Shown here in pieces: positions 16,530-25,378 of a DNA stretch of 64,000 nt; positions within the stretch are counted from its first letter, which is position 1, and every line of letters begins with the position of its first letter. The stretch is taken from positions 310,001 to 374,000 of the forward strand of contig NZ_FZQA01000001.1 in the NCBI RefSeq assembly GCF_900199215.1, read 5' to 3'. The notes below the pieces were generated by a model. That model made no database searches, was not told the DNA's origin, and saw only the letters and a list, made by a program, of their open reading frames with translations. Source of the stretch: Amphiplicatus metriothermophilus. GTDB taxonomy: Bacteria; Pseudomonadota; Alphaproteobacteria; Caulobacterales; Parvularculaceae. Made by a program: the position numbers and the translations under genes.

Positions 16530-17990
16530 ATGGCCGGAACCGGCATGATCATAGCAAGTTTCGTCGCCTTTCTGACGTTGTTCATAGGCGTCGGCCTGGC
16601 TTCCGCGCTGAAAGCGAAAAAAACGCGCACGGACTACTACCTTGCGGGGCGCGAGGTGAGTCCCTGGTTGGCCGGTTTGTCGGCGGTCGCCACCAACAAC
16701 TCCGGCTATATGTTCATCGGCGTCATCGGCTTCACCTATGCGACAGGGCTCGCGGCGATCTGGCTGATGGTCGGCTGGATCCTTGGCGATTATATCGCTT
16801 CGCTGTTCATACACCGGCGCCTGCGCGAAGCGACCGCGCGCACGAAGGAAGCCTCGTTCGCAGCCGTCCTCGCAGCCTGGAACAACGACGGCTTCGCGGT
16901 CTGGCGTCGCATCGCCGCCATATTGATGGTCGTGTTTCTGGGCGCCTATGCGGCCGCGCAGATCAGCGCCGGCGGCAAGGCGCTGCAGGGCGTGCTCGAC
17001 TGGAACCCAAAGACCGGCGCGGTCGCCTCGGCTGTCATGATCCTCGCCTACAGCGCCGCCGGCGGCATCCGCGCCTCCATCTGGACAGACGCCGCGCAGT
17101 CGCTGGTCATGCTGGGCGCGATGAGCCTGCTCTTCGTCGCCGGCGTGACGGGTCTCGGCGGGCCGCAGACGGCCCTTGCGCAGATGGGAGAGATCCCCGG
17201 CTTTCTCGACTGGTTTCCGCCGGACCTCATCCTGCCAGGCGCGGCGGGCGTGGTCTTTTTCGTCATCGGCTGGATGTTCGCCGGGCTGTCCGTAATTGGA
17301 CAGCCGCATATCATGGTGCGGTTCATGGCGCTCGACAAACCGGACAACATGACCCGCGCGCGGGCGTGGTATTATGGCTACTTCACGCTCTTTTACGCGC
17401 TCGCGACAGGCGTCGGCATGCTCTCGCGGCTTTATCTGCCCGATCTGGGCGCGCTCGATCCTGAGCTCGCCCTGCCGACCATGGCGCTGGAGCTGTTGCC
17501 CGCGATCTTCGTCGGCATGATTCTCGCCGGCATCTTTGCGGCCACCATGTCGACGGCCGACTCCCTCGTTCTGAGCTGCTCGGCGGCGATCACGCACGAC
17601 CTTTTGCCTGAACGGGTCGAATCTTCCTGGGCGCTGAAGACGGCGACGGCCGCAGTGACGCTCGCAGCCCTCGCCTTCGCGCTCGACGAGAATCGCAGCG
17701 TGTTCAGCCTGGTTATTCTCGCTTGGTCGACGCTCGCCTCGGCCTTCGGCCCGCTGCTGGCGATCTATGCGCTCAAGCGTCGCATCGGCGAGGCGAGCGC
17801 CGTCGCCGCCATGATCGGCGGCGTCGCGACCGCGCTCGCCTGGCGCGCGGCCGGCCTGCACGAGGCCGTCTATGAAGGGATGCCGGGCATGTTGACCGGC
17901 TTCGCGATAGCATGGACCCTATCGCGTCCGGCCGCGGCCAGGGCGACGCGCCGCGCGGCGACGGCACCCGCCGTCAGCGCAAAGCGATAA
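16530..17990 (+). CDS. Sodium:solute symporter (SSS family), probably for ectoine or a related solute
   Basis: 486 residues with about 13 membrane helices. SSS-family marks include the N-terminal DYYLAGREVSPWLAGLSAVATNNSGYMFIG segment, the sodium-site region IFAATMSTADSLVLSCSAAI, and AYSAAGGIRASIWTDAAQ. GAGAGGAGGGG precedes ATG 16530. SSS carriers encoded next to ect genes (EctI type) import ectoines as osmolytes or recover leaked solute; PutP-like proline uptake is the main alternative. It probably ends the ect transcription unit. Confidence 0.88.
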   Translation: MAGTGMIIASFVAFLTLFIGVGLASALKAKKTRTDYYLAGREVSPWLAGLSAVATNNSGYMFIGVIGFTYATGLAAIWLMVGWILGDYIASLFIHRRLREATARTKEASFAAVLAAWNNDGFAVWRRIAAILMVVFLGAYAAAQISAGGKALQGVLDWNPKTGAVASAVMILAYSAAGGIRASIWTDAAQSLVMLGAMSLLFVAGVTGLGGPQTALAQMGEIPGFLDWFPPDLILPGAAGVVFFVIGWMFAGLSVIGQPHIMVRFMALDKPDNMTRARAWYYGYFTLFYALATGVGMLSRLYLPDLGALDPELALPTMALELLPAIFVGMILAGIFAATMSTADSLVLSCSAAITHDLLPERVESSWALKTATAAVTLAALAFALDENRSVFSLVILAWSTLASAFGPLLAIYALKRRIGEASAVAAMIGGVATALAWRAAGLHEAVYEGMPGMLTGFAIAWTLSRPAAARATRRAATAPAVSAKR

Positions 17991-18137
17991 GCCGTTAGCC
18001 TGGCGCGACGAAACGCGCCGCCGCCCGGAAGCAGGCGTCGCGAGCGCATTGCAAGACCGCGCCTGGCGCGCTAATCATGTGACAAGATAACGGCCAAGGC
18101 GCGAACGCGCGCTCCATGGCCAAGCGGGGAACCTGCG

Positions 18138-18470
18138 ATGACGAACGCCTTCGGGCGCGCCATCCGGATCGACGGGAACGGCGGGCTGCGGTCCGCCGCG
18201 ATCCTCGCCGCCGCAATCTATCTCGCGCTTGCGCAAGTCCTCGCCGTGGCGCACGCCAGCTCCGACGAAGGCATGGCCCCGGCGCACGAGCAGACAAGCT
18301 GCGCCTACCATTTCGTCGGCGATCGCTCGAAGCACGCCGATGCAACGCCCCTCGTTCTTGTCGAGATCGAGTTTCGCCCGCCGCTCCAGACGCCGGCTCC
18401 GAGCGCGCCTGCGCCCGCGCCGCGGCGGGCAAGCGCCGATCCCCCGCCGCGCGCCCCGCCTCTCGGCTGA
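18138..18470 (+). CDS. Small secreted Cys/His protein preceding a zinc-type TonB receptor
   Basis: 110 residues. A signal-like helix (AAILAAAIYLALAQVLAVAHA, about 20-40) is followed by a short segment with HEQTSCAYHF and a proline/alanine-rich tail ending RASADPPPRAPPLG. Small proteins of this layout, some called DUF2946, often stand just before metal-related TonB receptors. The receptor starts 79 bases downstream. A role in metal handling is inferred from position and the Cys/His content only. Confidence 0.6.
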   Translation: MTNAFGRAIRIDGNGGLRSAAILAAAIYLALAQVLAVAHASSDEGMAPAHEQTSCAYHFVGDRSKHADATPLVLVEIEFRPPLQTPAPSAPAPAPRRASADPPPRAPPLG

Positions 18471-18549
18471 TCGTCAAATTTTGCGTCGCATCCTGCGGCC
18501 CGCATTCGCGCGCCGCGACTTCGCTCATTCGATCAGCTTGGGAACAATC

Positions 18550-20643
18550 ATGTCAGTGAAATCGCATCTGTTACGTTATGCGGCGGCTTCGGCCGTCGCC
18601 GCCCCTTTGGTTTGGACGCCCGTCGGCGCGCTCGAGCCGGTGCGCTCCGACGAGATCGTCGTCACCGCCTCGCCCCTCGAACGCCCGGCGGAGGAAACCA
18701 TCATCGGCGTCTCATCGCTTTCCGGCGAGGCGCTACAGCGCAATCTCGCGAACACCATCGGCGAAACTCTGCGGCGCGAGCCGGGCGTGTCGTCGACCTA
18801 TTTCGGACCGGGCGCGAGCCGTCCCGTGATCCGCGGCCTGGGCGGCGACCGCATTCGGGTGCTGAGCGCGGGGATCGGCTCCATCGATGCGTCCGCCACG
18901 AGCCCTGACCATGCGGTCGCGGTCGAGCCGGCGACCGCCGAAAAGATCGAGATCGTGCGCGGCACGGCGATGCTGCTCTACGGTTCGTCGGCGGCCGGCG
19001 GCGTCGTCAACGTCTTCGACGGACGCATTCCGACGACACTGCCGGAAGACGGCGTCGACGGCGCCTTGCGCGTGGGCGGATCGACTGCCGATGACGGCGT
19101 CGAGGCCGCCGGCGCCTTTGACATCCGCCTTGGCGAGCTCGGCGGCGGCGCGCTCGTTTTTCATGGCGACGGCGCGTATCGCGAGGCGGAAGATTACGAC
19201 ATTCCGGGGTTCGCCGAATCGGCGCGCCTGCGCGCGCTCGAAGAGGAAGAGCATGACGATCACGATGAGGAGGAAGCCTTCGGCGTTCTTGAAAACACCG
19301 CTTTCGAGACCAAGAGCGGCGCAGCGGGCTTGTCATGGATTTTCGATCGCGGCTTTGCGGGCGTGTCCGGCTCCTTCGCGGACACGCTTTACGGCGTGCC
19401 CGGCGGCCACGCGCATGAAGAGGAGGAAGAGAACGGCGAGGCGGAGGAAGAAGGCGGCGTAACTATCGACCTGCGTCAGCGCCGTATCGACTTCCGCAGC
19501 GAGGTCGACGGCGACTTTGCGCTTTTCAAGAAGGCCAAGCTGCGGGTCGGCTACGCAGACTATGAGCATAAGGAGATCGAACCGAGCGGGGAAGTCGGCA
19601 CGGTCTTCTCGAATGAGGGCTGGGAAGGCCGGTTAGAATTGATCGACAAGACAAGGAGCCTGGCCGGCGCCGCGCTCGACGGCGCGGTCGGCTTCCAATG
19701 GAGGCTGCGCGATTTCTCGGCGCTCGGCGAAGAGGCCTTCACCCTGCCGGCGAAATCCTCTCAATACGGCGTATTCGCCGTTAAGGAGCTGACGACCGGG
19801 CCATGGCGCTTCGAGCTCGGCGGCCGCTATGAAAATACGAGCCACAGGGTCGTCGAGACCGGCTTCGAGCGGAGCTTCGACGGCTTGTCCGTTTCCGGCG
19901 GAGTCGGCGTGAAGCCGACGAAGAGCCTGTTCCTCGGCGTCACGGCCTTTCGGACCGAGCGCGCGCCTTCGACGGAGGAGCTGTTCTCGAACGGTCCTCA
20001 CCTCGCGACGGGCGCCTTCGAGGTAGGCGACCCGACGCTCGGCAAAGAAACCGCGCTCGGCGTGGAGGCGGCGGCGCGGATTCTTACGGATCGTTTCGTC
20101 TTCCGTATAAACGGTTTTTATACGGACTATGACGACTTTATCTTCGAGGCCCAGACGGGCGAGGAAGAAGACGGGCTGCCGGTTTTCCAGTTCATGGCCG
20201 CAAACGCCGCCTTTCGCGGCTTCGAGGCCGAGTTCGAGGCGGAGCTGTTCCAGCTTGGCGCCTTCGACATTCATGGCGATGCCGGAATCGACTATGTTCG
20301 AGCCACGACAAGAGGGCAGACCGACGACGATCTGCCGCGCATTCCGCCACTCTCGACGCTCGTCGGTCTCGAAGCGCGCTCGGAATGGGCGGATCTGCGC
20401 GCGGAGGTCGAATGGGCGGCCGACCAGGACGACGTCGCCGCCTTCGAACTGCCGACCGACGGCTATACCTTGGTCAACGCCTATCTGACCTTGCGGCCGT
20501 TCGCGACGGCGCGCAGGCTCTCGTTGCGTCTGTCTGGCGAGAACCTGACCGACGAAGAAGCGCGGCTTCATACGTCCTTCCTGAAGGACGTCGCGCCGTT
20601 GCCGGGCCGCAATTTCAAATTCGCGGTGCGCGGCGAGTTCTGA
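18550..20643 (+). CDS. TonB-dependent outer-membrane receptor, ZnuD-like (zinc uptake)
   Basis: 697 residues. A signal region (YAAASAVAAPLVWTPVGAL) is followed by a TonB-box-like DEIVVTASPL, a plug domain (GETLRREPGVSSTYFGPG, SRPVIRGLGGDRIRVLSAG, IEIVRGTAMLLYGSSAAGG), and a beta-barrel ending in FKFAVRGEF with terminal phenylalanine. Two loops are rich in His/Asp/Glu (EEEEHDDHDEEE and GHAHEEEEEN), the hallmark of ZnuD zinc receptors. ATG 18550 was chosen because it opens the signal peptide. No Zur box was firmly identified upstream. A strong terminator follows. Confidence 0.88.
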   Translation: MSVKSHLLRYAAASAVAAPLVWTPVGALEPVRSDEIVVTASPLERPAEETIIGVSSLSGEALQRNLANTIGETLRREPGVSSTYFGPGASRPVIRGLGGDRIRVLSAGIGSIDASATSPDHAVAVEPATAEKIEIVRGTAMLLYGSSAAGGVVNVFDGRIPTTLPEDGVDGALRVGGSTADDGVEAAGAFDIRLGELGGGALVFHGDGAYREAEDYDIPGFAESARLRALEEEEHDDHDEEEAFGVLENTAFETKSGAAGLSWIFDRGFAGVSGSFADTLYGVPGGHAHEEEEENGEAEEEGGVTIDLRQRRIDFRSEVDGDFALFKKAKLRVGYADYEHKEIEPSGEVGTVFSNEGWEGRLELIDKTRSLAGAALDGAVGFQWRLRDFSALGEEAFTLPAKSSQYGVFAVKELTTGPWRFELGGRYENTSHRVVETGFERSFDGLSVSGGVGVKPTKSLFLGVTAFRTERAPSTEELFSNGPHLATGAFEVGDPTLGKETALGVEAAARILTDRFVFRINGFYTDYDDFIFEAQTGEEEDGLPVFQFMAANAAFRGFEAEFEAELFQLGAFDIHGDAGIDYVRATTRGQTDDDLPRIPPLSTLVGLEARSEWADLRAEVEWAADQDDVAAFELPTDGYTLVNAYLTLRPFATARRLSLRLSGENLTDEEARLHTSFLKDVAPLPGRNFKFAVRGEF

Positions 20644-20670
20644 TCGAACATTCTTTCCGATCCGAACCAC

Positions 20671-20704
20671 AAAAAAGCCGGCGTCTTTCGACGCCGGCTT
20701 CTTT
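20671..20704. terminator. Bidirectional terminator between the TonB receptor and cold-shock gene
   Basis: An 11-bp stem (AAGCCGGCGTC, loop TTTC, GACGCCGGCTT) flanked by A6 on the left and a T-rich right side serves both converging genes. Confidence 0.9.
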
Positions 20705-20761
20705 GTTTCGCACTGCGGCTTGCGCTCCCCCTGAACGGCGGGAGCGCGCGTCCAAAAGCCG

Positions 20762-20965
20762 TTAAAGCGCTTTCAGATTGGCCGCCGACGTCTTGCCGCG
20801 TTCGGTGGCGAGCTCGTAGCTCACGCGCTGGCCGTCCTGAAGGGCTTGCAGCCCGGCCGCGCGAACGGCGGTGATGTGCACGAACACATCCTTGCCGCCT
20901 TCGTCCGGCGCGATGAAGCCGTAGCCCTTCGTCGCGTTGAACCACTTGACCGTTCCGTTCGCCAT
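20762..20965 (-). CDS. Cold-shock domain protein (CspA family)
   Basis: 67 residues, a single cold-shock domain that binds RNA/ssDNA. It starts MANGTVKWFNATKGYGFIAP with RNP1 (KGYGFI) and has RNP2-like VFVHITAV. AAAGGAG lies seven bases before ATG 20965. The next 238 bases upstream carry no gene and probably form a long leader, common for csp mRNAs; a 14-bp palindrome GCGTCCGCGGACGC lies at 20994-21007. It could be a general CspA or a stationary-phase paralogue. Confidence 0.95.
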   Translation of the reverse strand: MANGTVKWFNATKGYGFIAPDEGGKDVFVHITAVRAAGLQALQDGQRVSYELATERGKTSAANLKAL

Positions 20966-21203
20966 CGTCGATCTCCTTTCATGGCGTCGTTTGCGTCCGC
21001 GGACGCGGGTAGTCCAGGCAACCATGTCTTGGAGTCTTTCGAAGGCTGGCCGTAGGCGGTCGTCTTGAAGAGCGGCCAAAACAATAGTCGCGGGCGAAAC
21101 TACACATCGGGACGGGCCGCGCGTCAAGCGGGCGCGCGACGAACGCCGTTTTCCTTCCGTTGCGGCGGCATGAAAGGCTTAATCTCCAGCGAATCCTCGC
21201 GCA

Positions 21204-22106
21204 TTAATTGACCACAAGCCTGAGCCCGCCCCGGCCTTCATTCACGATCTGGTTGTCCTTCACGACCGGCGCAAGCCGGGCCCGATTGCGCAATAATATG
21301 GCGGCAGGATGCCGATTCACGATCTGGTTGCTCTCGACCCGCAAGCCCAGCGCCGCGCCGCCGCGACTGAGATCGTAATTGACGATCGCGGCGTTGTCTG
21401 CGTCGGCCGACTTCACGACCGTGTTGCCGGCGAAGACGACGTCGCCGCCCGCCGAAACATCAAGCGCGTAACTGGTGCGTCCGCCCGTATCATCGAAATG
21501 TGAACCGAGAATGAGGGTGCGCCGAGCGAGGCTTTTCACGTGATGGCCGACCCTCGTCGCCTCGAAACGGCTCGACTCGACGGTCAGGCTTTCGGCGCGT
21601 ACGACGTAAATCCCATGCGAGTAACCGTCGCCATGACCGTTGCCGATAAAGAACGAGCCTGAAATCCGTATGCGCCCCGTCTCGACTCCGGTCGCAAGAA
21701 CGCCGTTTTCATTTTCATAGAACGCGCAATCGATGACGGTCAAATCTGCGCCGTCATGGCGGATGCCGGCGCCGTTTAGATCTGCAGAGCGCGCGCCGCG
21801 AAATGAGATGTTCTCCACGCGGAGCGAGACTCCTTCGAGCGGATTGAGAATTCCCTTTTCGACCGGTCCGGCCGCGCGGAAGACGACAGCGCCCTCGCCG
21901 ACCAGGGTCAGGCTGCGCGGCAGCTTGACGTCCGTCAGCGCGTATTCGCCGGCCGGCACGACCAGCCGCGCGCCGTCCTCGGCGTCGGCGATCGCCCGCG
22001 TGAGGGACGCGGCGTCGCCAGGCTTGACACCCGCAGAAACGGGAAGCGCGCCGGCGATCACCATCGCCGAGGCGGCCAATATCGGGGCGGACAGCAGCCC
22101 TTTCAT
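21204..22106 (-). CDS. Secreted right-handed parallel beta-helix protein
   Basis: 300 residues. A signal peptide (about 1-25, APILAASAMVIAGALPVSAG) is followed by a pectate-lyase-like beta-helix: repeated turns such as LTVIDCAFYENENGVLAT, RIRISGSFFIGNGH, LTVESSRFEATRVGHHVKS and LVVNNx-type rungs. Such folds bind or cleave polysaccharides, but no catalytic residues can be assigned. It is the last gene of a three-gene minus-strand unit; its ATG overlaps the FrnE-like stop by 4 bases. Possible link to cell-surface polysaccharide; function otherwise unknown. Confidence 0.8.
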   Translation of the reverse strand: MKGLLSAPILAASAMVIAGALPVSAGVKPGDAASLTRAIADAEDGARLVVPAGEYALTDVKLPRSLTLVGEGAVVFRAAGPVEKGILNPLEGVSLRVENISFRGARSADLNGAGIRHDGADLTVIDCAFYENENGVLATGVETGRIRISGSFFIGNGHGDGYSHGIYVVRAESLTVESSRFEATRVGHHVKSLARRTLILGSHFDDTGGRTSYALDVSAGGDVVFAGNTVVKSADADNAAIVNYDLSRGGAALGLRVESNQIVNRHPAAILLRNRARLAPVVKDNQIVNEGRGGLRLVVN

Positions 22107-22765
22107 CGCGCCGCCTTCGCCCCGGCGTCGGCCGCCTTGCGCAGCGCCGCGGCGAGCCCGCGCGGCGGCAAGGCGCCCGAAAAACCCGCCCGCTCATTGA
22201 CGATGAAGGTCGGCACCCCCGTCACGCCGGCCGCGCGCATCATCGCGGCTTCTATTTCGACGGCTTCCCGATCGACGCGCGTCTCAAGTTTTTGCGCGAT
22301 CTCGGCTTCGTCCATGCCGGCTTCGCCGGCGAGCCGACTGAGGGTCTTCGCATCGCCGAGATCGCAATCCTCAGCCCAGAAGCCTTCGTAAAGTTTGAAC
22401 GCGACCGCCTCCTGCAGCCCGTCGAAATGCGCCCAGCGCAGCACCTGATGGGCCATCACCGTATTAGGCACGCGCTTAGGCCGACCCGGATCGAAGGCGA
22501 AATCCGCCTCGGCCGCCGCCTCGATCAGGCGCGCGCGCATGGCGGCGCGGAACGAGGCGCTGGGAAATTTCTCTGCGTAATGCGCCTCGCGGTCGACGCC
22601 TTCCTCGGGCGCGCCGGGGTTGAGCTGATAGGCGCGAAATCGCGGCAGAACCTGATAGGCGCCCTCAAGATCGGCTCTGGCCGCCTTAAAGGCGCGCAGG
22701 CCCACATAGCACCAGGGACAGACGAAATCCGTCACGATGTCCACGAGCAGCCGGGGCGCCGTCAT
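22103..22765 (-). CDS. DsbA-family oxidoreductase, FrnE-like
   Basis: 220 residues, thioredoxin fold with DsbA-like helical insertion. The active site CPWC is at 16-19 after the first strand (LLVDIVTDFVCPWCY), and GVTGVPTFIVNERAGFSGAL carries the cis-proline. There is no signal peptide, so it is cytoplasmic, like FrnE disulfide isomerases. It overlaps its neighbours by 4 bases on both sides, which implies co-translation with the enoyl-CoA hydratase-like and beta-helix genes. Confidence 0.92.
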   Translation of the reverse strand: MTAPRLLVDIVTDFVCPWCYVGLRAFKAARADLEGAYQVLPRFRAYQLNPGAPEEGVDREAHYAEKFPSASFRAAMRARLIEAAAEADFAFDPGRPKRVPNTVMAHQVLRWAHFDGLQEAVAFKLYEGFWAEDCDLGDAKTLSRLAGEAGMDEAEIAQKLETRVDREAVEIEAAMMRAAGVTGVPTFIVNERAGFSGALPPRGLAAALRKAADAGAKAAR

Positions 22766-23517
22766 GCCCCGAATCCTTTCAGGCGCTCGACCGTATCCGT
22801 GATCTCGGGAAAGTCCTGCCTGATCTCCTCGACGAGCGCATCTTCGAGAGGGCGGTATTCCTCATGCAGACGATAGAGCTTCTTATAGGCGGCGACCGCG
22901 CCCGGACTCGCCGCCGCGATCTCGCCGGCGCGCGTCTCGACAAGCGCGTCGAGCGCCGCCTTGTCCGCGACCGCCGCATTGGCGAGGCCCCACGCTTCGG
23001 CCTCGGCGCCGGTGAAAGTCCGGGCGGAGAAGGAAAGCTCGCGCGCCCGGCGCACGCCGACTGCGCGAGCGAGGTTCTGGCTCATGCCCCAGGTCGGACG
23101 CAGCCCCCATTTCACATGGGTGTCGCCGAACTTCGTATCGACGGTCGTGAAAATGAAGTCGCAATGCAGCGCCAGCTCCAGCGCGCCAGTGAAGCAATAG
23201 CCGTGCACTTTGGCGATGACGGGCAACCGGCAGCAGCGCACCGTTTCGGCGGCGGACTGAGCCGCCTCGTCGAAAACATGCGCTATGCGCCCGGCGACCG
23301 GCGCCGCGCCCTGCAGCGCCTTCAGATCGACCCCGGCCGAAAAGGCGCGTCCCTCGCCCTCGAGCACGATCACGCGCGTGTTCTGATCCTGCGTGGCCTC
23401 GCCGATCGCCGCGATCAGCGCCTTGAGCATGTCCGGCGAGAAGGCGTTGAGCGTCCGAGGCCGGTTGAAGGCGAGCCTGACGATCGGTCCTTTGCGAGTG
23501 GTGATAAGCTGATCCAT
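22762..23517 (-). CDS. Enoyl-CoA hydratase/isomerase family protein
   Basis: 251 residues, crotonase fold. Visible are the N-terminal FNRPRTLNAFSPDML, the oxyanion-hole segments GRAFSAGVDLKAL and VHGYCFTGALELALHCDF, and the C-terminal helix region. The glutamate pair of true hydratases is not obvious, so isomerase or another crotonase reaction is possible. I chose ATG 23517 (MDQLITTRKGP) because it begins the conserved fold; no good ribosome site precedes it and a GTG at 23598 is an alternative. First gene of the minus-strand unit. Confidence 0.88.
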   Translation of the reverse strand: MDQLITTRKGPIVRLAFNRPRTLNAFSPDMLKALIAAIGEATQDQNTRVIVLEGEGRAFSAGVDLKALQGAAPVAGRIAHVFDEAAQSAAETVRCCRLPVIAKVHGYCFTGALELALHCDFIFTTVDTKFGDTHVKWGLRPTWGMSQNLARAVGVRRARELSFSARTFTGAEAEAWGLANAAVADKAALDALVETRAGEIAAASPGAVAAYKKLYRLHEEYRPLEDALVEEIRQDFPEITDTVERLKGFGA

Positions 23518-23649
23518 AAAACGTACGCCATCGGCCCTGAACCGGCGGGTCCGCCCGGCCTGCCGGTTGAGTTTTCCGCGCCCAGCGGCCAAACACAAGG
23601 CAGGAAACGCGGCGAAGGCCCGGTCCGCCGGCCGGGGAAAGGTTGTTTT

Positions 23650-25206
23650 ATGACGGACGCCTTAAGCAAAGCCAAGCTGATCGTGCGCAACGCCACCCTC
23701 GACGACATTCCCGCCATCGTCGAGCTGTCGCATGCGGTCTATGGCGAGGGCAACGCTTATAACGAGGCGATGTTGCGCGGCCAGATAAACAACTTTCCCG
23801 ACGGCCAGTTCGTCGCCGAATATGAATCGAAGATCGTCGGCCACTGCGCGACCTTCATCATCAGCGAGGATCTTGCGCTCGCGCCCCATAGCTGGGTGGA
23901 AATCACCGGCGGCGGTTTCGCCTCGCGACACGATCCGGAGGGAGATTATCTGTACGGCATGGACGTCAACGTCCACCCGGACTACCGCCGGCTGCGCATC
24001 GGCCAGCGGCTTTATCAGGCGCGGCGGGAGCTGTGCGAATATTGGGAGCTCAAAGGCATCGTCTTCGGCGGTCGGATGCCGGGCTATGCGCGGCGCGCGA
24101 AGGATTACCCAGACCCGATGAGCTATGTACAGGCGGTGCTCGACAAGCGGCTGCGCGATCCTGTCATCAATTTCCAGCTCTCCCAGCAATTCGAGCCGGT
24201 CGGCGTATTGGCGAATTATCTGCCCAGCGACAGAGATTCCCTCGGCTACGCCACGCATATGATCTGGCGCAATCCGCTCGCTCCGGAAGCCCGCCAGACC
24301 GCCCCGGCGCGGCCTGGCCGGCGTCTGCCCGCGAGCGTGCGCGTGGCGACGGTGCAGTTCCAGATGCGGCGGATCTCCAAGATCGAGGAGTTCGAGGAGC
24401 AGATCGAATATTTCGTGGACGTCGCCGCCGACTACCGCGCCGATTTCGTGACGTTCCCGGAGCTTTTCACCTTGCAGCTTCTCTCGCTGGAGCCGAAGAA
24501 ACTCGCGCCGGCCGAAGCGATCGCCCATATAGCGGAATATAAGGATCGCTTCTGCGCCTTCATGGAGAAGCTCGCCGTTTCCTACAACATCAACATCATA
24601 GGCGGCACGCACCCGACCCGAGTCGGCAACGGCGACATCCGCAACACGTCATACGTCTTCCTGCGCGACGGCGCGGTCTACAGCCAGGACAAGCTGCACC
24701 CGACGCCTGGCGAACGGCGCTGGTGGAACATCAAGGGCGGACGCGACGCCCGCGTCATTCAGACCGACTGCGGCCCGATCGGCGTGATGATCTGTTACGA
24801 CTCCGAGTTCCCGGAAGTGGCCCGACAGCTCGTCGACCAGGGCGCGCTGCTGTTATTCGTTCCATTCTGCACCGACGAACGGCGCGCCTATGTGCGGGTG
24901 CGGTATTGCTGTCAGGCGCGCGCCGTTGAGAACCAGTGCTATGTGGTGCTGTCAGGCGTCGTCGGCAATCTGCCGAACGTCGAGAACATGGACATTCACT
25001 ATGCGGAAAGCTGCATCCTGACGCCCTCCGACTTTCCTTTCGCTCGCGACGGGGTCGCGGCCGACACCGCCGCTAACACCGAGACGATCGCGATTTCCGA
25101 CCTCAGCCTCGACGATCTGCTCGTCAGCCGCCAGTCCGGCGCGGTGCAGAATTTCAAGGATCGCCGCTTCGACCTGTATCAGGTGAAGTGGCGCGCGGAG
25201 AGCTAG
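23650..25206 (+). CDS. GNAT acetyltransferase fused to nitrilase-type carbon-nitrogen hydrolase
   Basis: 518 residues. Residues about 10-200 form a GNAT domain (VRNATLDDIPAIVELSHAVYG; YGMDVNVHPDYRRLRIGQRLY as CoA loop). Residues about 228-500 form a carbon-nitrogen hydrolase with the catalytic triad Glu271 (FPELF), Lys348 (DKLHPTPGE) and Cys382 (MICYDSEFPE). This two-domain architecture is a known family in proteobacteria; the substrate is unknown, with amides the general class. ATG 23650 was chosen because it opens the GNAT domain. It is divergent from the enoyl-CoA hydratase unit across 132 bases. Confidence 0.92.
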   Translation: MTDALSKAKLIVRNATLDDIPAIVELSHAVYGEGNAYNEAMLRGQINNFPDGQFVAEYESKIVGHCATFIISEDLALAPHSWVEITGGGFASRHDPEGDYLYGMDVNVHPDYRRLRIGQRLYQARRELCEYWELKGIVFGGRMPGYARRAKDYPDPMSYVQAVLDKRLRDPVINFQLSQQFEPVGVLANYLPSDRDSLGYATHMIWRNPLAPEARQTAPARPGRRLPASVRVATVQFQMRRISKIEEFEEQIEYFVDVAADYRADFVTFPELFTLQLLSLEPKKLAPAEAIAHIAEYKDRFCAFMEKLAVSYNINIIGGTHPTRVGNGDIRNTSYVFLRDGAVYSQDKLHPTPGERRWWNIKGGRDARVIQTDCGPIGVMICYDSEFPEVARQLVDQGALLLFVPFCTDERRAYVRVRYCCQARAVENQCYVVLSGVVGNLPNVENMDIHYAESCILTPSDFPFARDGVAADTAANTETIAISDLSLDDLLVSRQSGAVQNFKDRRFDLYQVKWRAES

Positions 25207-25254
25207 AGCGCCGCGGCGAAAAAGCGGGAACCGGTTTTTCCCAACCCGGCGCGA
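25204..25254. repeat. Dispersed intergenic repeat, copy 1
   Basis: TAGAGCG at the left, GGGAACCGGTTTTTCCC in the middle and a partly complementary CGGCGCG at the right. The same order (TAGAGCG ... GGGAACCGGTTTT) recurs at 35033-35075. It resembles small palindromic repeats of many alphaproteobacteria. Confidence 0.6.
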
Positions 25255-25378
25255 TCGCTAGGGAATCAACAGAATCGGGCGGACCGGATTTAGCGCCCGA
25301 CGCTGTAGCGCATGACATTCCAGCGCGCGCCGCCTCCGCGCATGGCGAAGCGAGAAACCGCGATCCGGTCGCGCCCGC

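Noticed and set aside
16329-17861. A long minus-strand frame opposite the SSS transporter
   Set aside because: The plus strand encodes the transporter with all family motifs; the reverse is a shadow frame.
21534-21546. TTTCACGTGATGG as a second parS site
   Set aside because: Only half of the palindrome is present and it lies within the beta-helix gene; the symmetric half is missing.
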